Source: Prado023 sp032123675 (GTDB lineage: Bacteria; Actinomycetota; Actinomycetes; S36-B12; CAIYMF01). Taken from it: DNA of 7,845 nucleotides. The stretch is from positions 1 to 7,845 of the forward strand of contig JAQBEX010000218.1 in the NCBI GenBank assembly GCA_032123675.1, written 5' to 3'. Every line of letters begins with the position of its first letter. Within the stretch, counting starts at the first letter, position 1. Shown here piece after piece: positions 5,902-7,845 of this stretch. The position numbers were made by a program, and so were the translations under genes. The notes beneath the pieces were generated by a model. It had not been told where the DNA came from. It ran no database searches and saw nothing but the letters and a program-made list of their open reading frames with translations.

Positions 5902-6455
5902 CCGTTGACCTCGCCTGGGTCATCCTGATCCTGTTCGTCGTCACCGTCATCATCTGGCGGCTCAGCGCGCTCGCCTCGCGGATCGATCGCCTGCACCACC
6001 GGATCGACCTGGCCCGGGCATCGTTGGACGTCCAGCTGCTGCGTCGGGCCGGGGCCGCTGAGGCGCTGGCGATCTGCGGGCTGCTCGACCCGGCCAGCGC
6101 CATCGTGCTGGCCCAGGCCGCGGGCAATTCACGAAATGCCGATCCCCTGGACCACGTCGAGCACAGCCTCGTCGAATCAGAGATGTCGCGGGACCTGCGC
6201 GAGGTGTTCTCCGACGAGGTTGCGGTGATGGAGCTGTACGCGAACCCCGAGGGCCAGGAGCTGCTCGACGACCTGGTGGCCGCCTGCAACCAGGTCACCC
6301 TGTCGCGCCGCTTCCTCAACGACGCGGTCCAGGCCACCCGCCTGCTGCGCCAGGGCCGGCTGGTGCGGATGTTCCGCCTCGCGGGCAACGCCGCGGAGCC
6401 GCAGATGGTGGAGTTCGACGACGCCCCGCCGCGCACATTCGCCCTGCTCGCCTGA
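5898..6455 (+). CDS. LemA-like single-pass membrane protein of the PIM operon
   Basis: This 185-residue protein has one N-terminal transmembrane helix (about residues 5-22, AWVILILFVVTVIIW) followed by a helical, charged body. ASRIDRLHHRIDLARASLDVQLLRRAG (27-52) resembles the LemA segment with its ...DVQLKRR... core. SRRFLNDAVQATRLL (136-150) resembles the LemA RRFYNDAV motif. The end, MVEFDD, recalls the terminal FE of LemA proteins. The middle is more divergent, so I call it LemA-like rather than a certain member. The bulk is probably helical; LemA proteins are usually drawn with an N-terminal anchor, and the side of the membrane is not evident here. The start ATG overlaps the pimA stop, with GAGGAGAGG just upstream, so it is translationally coupled to pimA. 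No enzyme motif is visible. A role in envelope or PIM metabolism is inferred from position only. Confidence 0.75.
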   Translation: MTVDLAWVILILFVVTVIIWRLSALASRIDRLHHRIDLARASLDVQLLRRAGAAEALAICGLLDPASAIVLAQAAGNSRNADPLDHVEHSLVESEMSRDLREVFSDEVAVMELYANPEGQELLDDLVAACNQVTLSRRFLNDAVQATRLLRQGRLVRMFRLAGNAAEPQMVEFDDAPPRTFALLA

Positions 6456-6519
6456 GCCTGGGCAATGCATGTGGCCGGCGGCAGGTCCGTTGGCTGTGGG
6501 GTTCGGCCGGGTCGCTGAC

Positions 6520-6547
6520 CACCGCGCGCGCGGTGAGCACCTATGGT
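6520..6547 (+). promoter_or_regulatory. Palindrome plus -10-like box before the DUF3048 gene
   Basis: CACCGCGCGCGCGGTG (6520-6535) is a perfect 16-base palindrome with a CGCGCGCGC core. TATGGT (6542-6547) matches TANNNT and lies eight bases before the ATG at 6556, with no Shine-Dalgarno between, as in a leaderless promoter. The palindrome starts where a -35 box would be and ends six bases before the -10. It may be an operator, or a hairpin ending the PIM operon transcript 65 bases after its last stop. The rest of 6456-6519 shows nothing I can name. Confidence 0.45.
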
Positions 6548-6555
6548 ATGCGTCC

Positions 6556-7650
6556 ATGGGGAGGATTGCAGCCGTGGTGTGCTGCGCACTGGTCCTGGCG
6601 GCGTGCGGCCAGGACAGGCAGGTCACAGGCCTGGCGGCAGCGCCCTCCGGCAGCGCGGAACCGACGGCCTCGGCGTCAGCGCCCACGCCGATCCCTGTCC
6701 CTGAGCCGGCTGAGCCCACGACCTCGCCGTTGAGCGGTCGCACGGGCGGCGTCGACACGCCCGTGATGGTCGTCAAGCTCGACAACACGAGGCACGCCCA
6801 ACCGCACCGCAACCTGAGGGCGGCCGACATCGTCTACGTGGAGCCGGTCGAATGGGGCCTGACCCGACTCGCTGCCGTCTACTCCACGACGATCCCCGAG
6901 GAGGTCGGACCCGTGCGCAGCGCCCGGGTCAGCGACATCGAGCTGTTCGCCCCCTACGGTCCCATCGCCTTCGTCTACTCGGGCGCCCAGACCCGGTTGC
7001 AGCCGAAGCTCTATGCCGCTGACTGGACAGCTGTCTCCGAGGACAACGACAGCGCCGGCTTCCATCGGGACTACAGCAGGCGCGGACCGTACAACCTGAT
7101 GGCCGAGCCGAAGGCGATCCTTGACGCCGTCGGTCCGGTTGCGGTCTCCCAGGACATGGGCCTGGTGTTCGATGACAGCCCCGTCGCCGGGGGGCGGCGG
7201 GCCACGCTGGCCACCGCGCGCTGGCCGGAGTCCCAGATGGAGTTCCGCTGGAACAAGAAGGTCGGCGCCTACGACGTCTGGATGAACGGATCCCAGGCGC
7301 GGGACACGGCCAAGCCCGGGGTGCAGCGAGCGAGCACGGTGGTCGTCCAGTACGTCAAGGAGGTCGATTCGGGGTACGGCGACAAGTTCGGCGGCGTCAC
7401 GCCACGGTCGATCACGGTGGGATCCGGCAAGGGCCTGGTCCTGCGTGACGGCCGGGCGCACTCGATCACCTGGGAGCGGGCGAACGCCGAGGATCCCACG
7501 GAGTACCTGGATGCCGATGGACAGCCGATGGCCTTCGACCCGGGCCAGGTGTGGATCCTGCTGAAGGATCGCACGAGCAAGGTGCAGGTCGAGTCAGCGT
7601 CCTCGGACCTGAGCCCGCGGAGTTTCGCGCCCTCCGGTGTGGGGACGTAA
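6556..7650 (+). CDS. DUF3048 (YerB-like) secreted lipoprotein
   Basis: This 364-residue predicted lipoprotein has a short signal peptide (residues 1-16) ending in the lipobox LAAC, so Cys17 would be lipidated and the protein held on the outer face of the membrane. Residues 18-67 are a Ser/Thr/Pro/Ala-rich linker. The DUF3048 domain follows: PVMVVKLDN (69-77), RAADIVYVEPVEWGLTRLAAVY (88-109, with the family's ADIVYE-like and G-x-TRL core) and GPVRSAR (118-124). The later region with FRWNKKVGAYDVWMNG and GQVWILLKD fits the C-terminal part of the family. Its biochemical function is unknown. The ATG at 6556 is chosen because it gives an exact lipoprotein signal and lies eight bases after a -10-like box. 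The frame is open back to 6469 but adds a sequence with no signal character. It is separated from the PIM operon by 100 bases and probably transcribed on its own. Confidence 0.88.
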   Translation: MGRIAAVVCCALVLAACGQDRQVTGLAAAPSGSAEPTASASAPTPIPVPEPAEPTTSPLSGRTGGVDTPVMVVKLDNTRHAQPHRNLRAADIVYVEPVEWGLTRLAAVYSTTIPEEVGPVRSARVSDIELFAPYGPIAFVYSGAQTRLQPKLYAADWTAVSEDNDSAGFHRDYSRRGPYNLMAEPKAILDAVGPVAVSQDMGLVFDDSPVAGGRRATLATARWPESQMEFRWNKKVGAYDVWMNGSQARDTAKPGVQRASTVVVQYVKEVDSGYGDKFGGVTPRSITVGSGKGLVLRDGRAHSITWERANAEDPTEYLDADGQPMAFDPGQVWILLKDRTSKVQVESASSDLSPRSFAPSGVGT

Positions 7651-7653
7651 CCT
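7648..7653 (+). promoter_or_regulatory. Possible -10 box for pdxS
   Basis: TAACCT at 7648-7653 matches TANNNT and is the same hexamer as the box before the hotdog gene. Its first three bases are the TAA stop of the DUF3048 gene. It would give a leader of about 28 bases to the pdxS start. TTTCGC at 7623-7628 is a poor -35 at 19 bases. Readthrough from the upstream gene is equally possible. Confidence 0.3.
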
Positions 7654-7677
7654 AGTACCCATCGTCCAGACCGGCGC

Positions 7678-7682
7678 AGGAG
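7678..7682 (+). promoter_or_regulatory. Ribosome binding site of pdxS
   Basis: AGGAG lies five bases before the GTG at 7688 and supports that start codon. Confidence 0.7.
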
Positions 7683-7687
7683 AACTC

Positions 7688-7845
7688 GTGAGCAGCACCC
7701 AGCACACCCCGGCCACCGAAGTCGGCACCGAGCGCGTGAAGCGCGGCATGGCCGAGATGCTCAAGGGGGGCGTGATCATGGACGTGGTCACCCCCGAGCA
7801 GGCCCGAATCGCCGAGGATGCCGGCGCCGTGGCGGTCATGGCCCT
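7688..7845 (+). CDS. pdxS: Pyridoxal 5'-phosphate synthase subunit PdxS, N-terminal part (truncated by window edge)
   Basis: This open frame of 52 codons runs off the right edge. After a short variable head it reads VKRGMAEMLKGGVIMDVV, then TPEQARIAEDAGAVAVMAL. This is the highly conserved N-terminus of PdxS, with the MDVV strand whose Asp takes part in pentose-phosphate binding. PdxS is a (beta/alpha)8 barrel that makes PLP from ribose 5-phosphate, glyceraldehyde 3-phosphate and ammonia. The ammonia comes from the glutaminase PdxT, whose gene usually follows in actinobacteria but lies beyond this window. The catalytic lysines also lie beyond the edge. The start is a GTG with a good Shine-Dalgarno five bases upstream. 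It sits 37 bases after the DUF3048 stop, so it could share that transcript or use its own promoter. Confidence 0.95.
   Translation, partial: MSSTQHTPATEVGTERVKRGMAEMLKGGVIMDVVTPEQARIAEDAGAVAVMA

Noticed and set aside
6469..6555. Upstream in-frame start of the DUF3048 lipoprotein at 6469
   Set aside because: It would put 29 residues before a perfect lipoprotein signal peptide, and it contains the palindrome and -10-like box.
6676..7461. Minus-strand open frame opposite the DUF3048 gene
   Set aside because: Shadow of a well-supported lipoprotein gene, with no start signals or domain.
1..7845. Mobile elements, CRISPR arrays, tRNA genes or riboswitches
   Set aside because: I looked for transposase-like genes, terminal repeats, regular spaced repeats and tRNA-like cloverleaves and saw none. 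The gene order is that of conserved actinobacterial chromosome.

Overview
This window is very GC-rich. It carries genes for phosphatidylinositol and phosphatidylinositol mannoside (PIM) synthesis, an actinobacterial EF-G-like protein and PdxS. Together these point to the chromosome of a high-GC actinobacterium. I could not fix the genus. No insertion sequence, phage gene, CRISPR array, tRNA or rRNA was recognised. This looks like ordinary conserved chromosome rather than an accessory island, and I see no clear undescribed system.

Left end (1-776): two genes diverge from a 126-base gap. On the minus strand is the N-terminus of a HAD-family phosphatase, cut by the window edge. On the plus strand is a small hotdog-fold (PaaI/DUF4442-like) protein. 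Both appear to be read from leaderless promoters. The plus-strand gene converges on a large EF-G-like GTPase gene (876-3023, minus strand). The 99-base gap between them holds a two-tier hairpin that probably terminates both transcripts, overlapped by a C-rich tract whose other strand is a G-quadruplex motif.

Centre (3024-6455): a 109-base divergent promoter region separates the EF-G-like gene from a tight plus-strand operon of pgsA, patA, pimA and a LemA-like membrane protein. The genes are 7 bases apart or overlap by 1 or 4 bases, and each internal gene has a strong Shine-Dalgarno. PgsA makes phosphatidylinositol phosphate, the precursor of phosphatidylinositol. PimA adds the first mannose to phosphatidylinositol, and PatA acylates that mannose. 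This is the first committed block of PIM/lipomannan synthesis at the inner face of the membrane. The LemA-like protein is translationally coupled to pimA, but its role is unknown.

Right end (6456-7845): a DUF3048 lipoprotein gene starts from its own probable leaderless promoter, which has a perfect 16-base CG-rich palindrome just upstream. Thirty-seven bases after it, pdxS (the PLP synthase synthase subunit) begins with a good ribosome binding site and runs off the window.

Across the window, genes that appear to open a transcription unit (the HAD, hotdog, pgsA and DUF3048 genes) lack a Shine-Dalgarno and have a TANNNT -10-like box 6-9 bases before the start codon. Genes inside the operon, plus the EF-G-like gene and pdxS, have clear Shine-Dalgarno sequences. 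The most unusual protein is the EF-G-like factor, in which three residues or motifs important for canonical translational GTPases are replaced.
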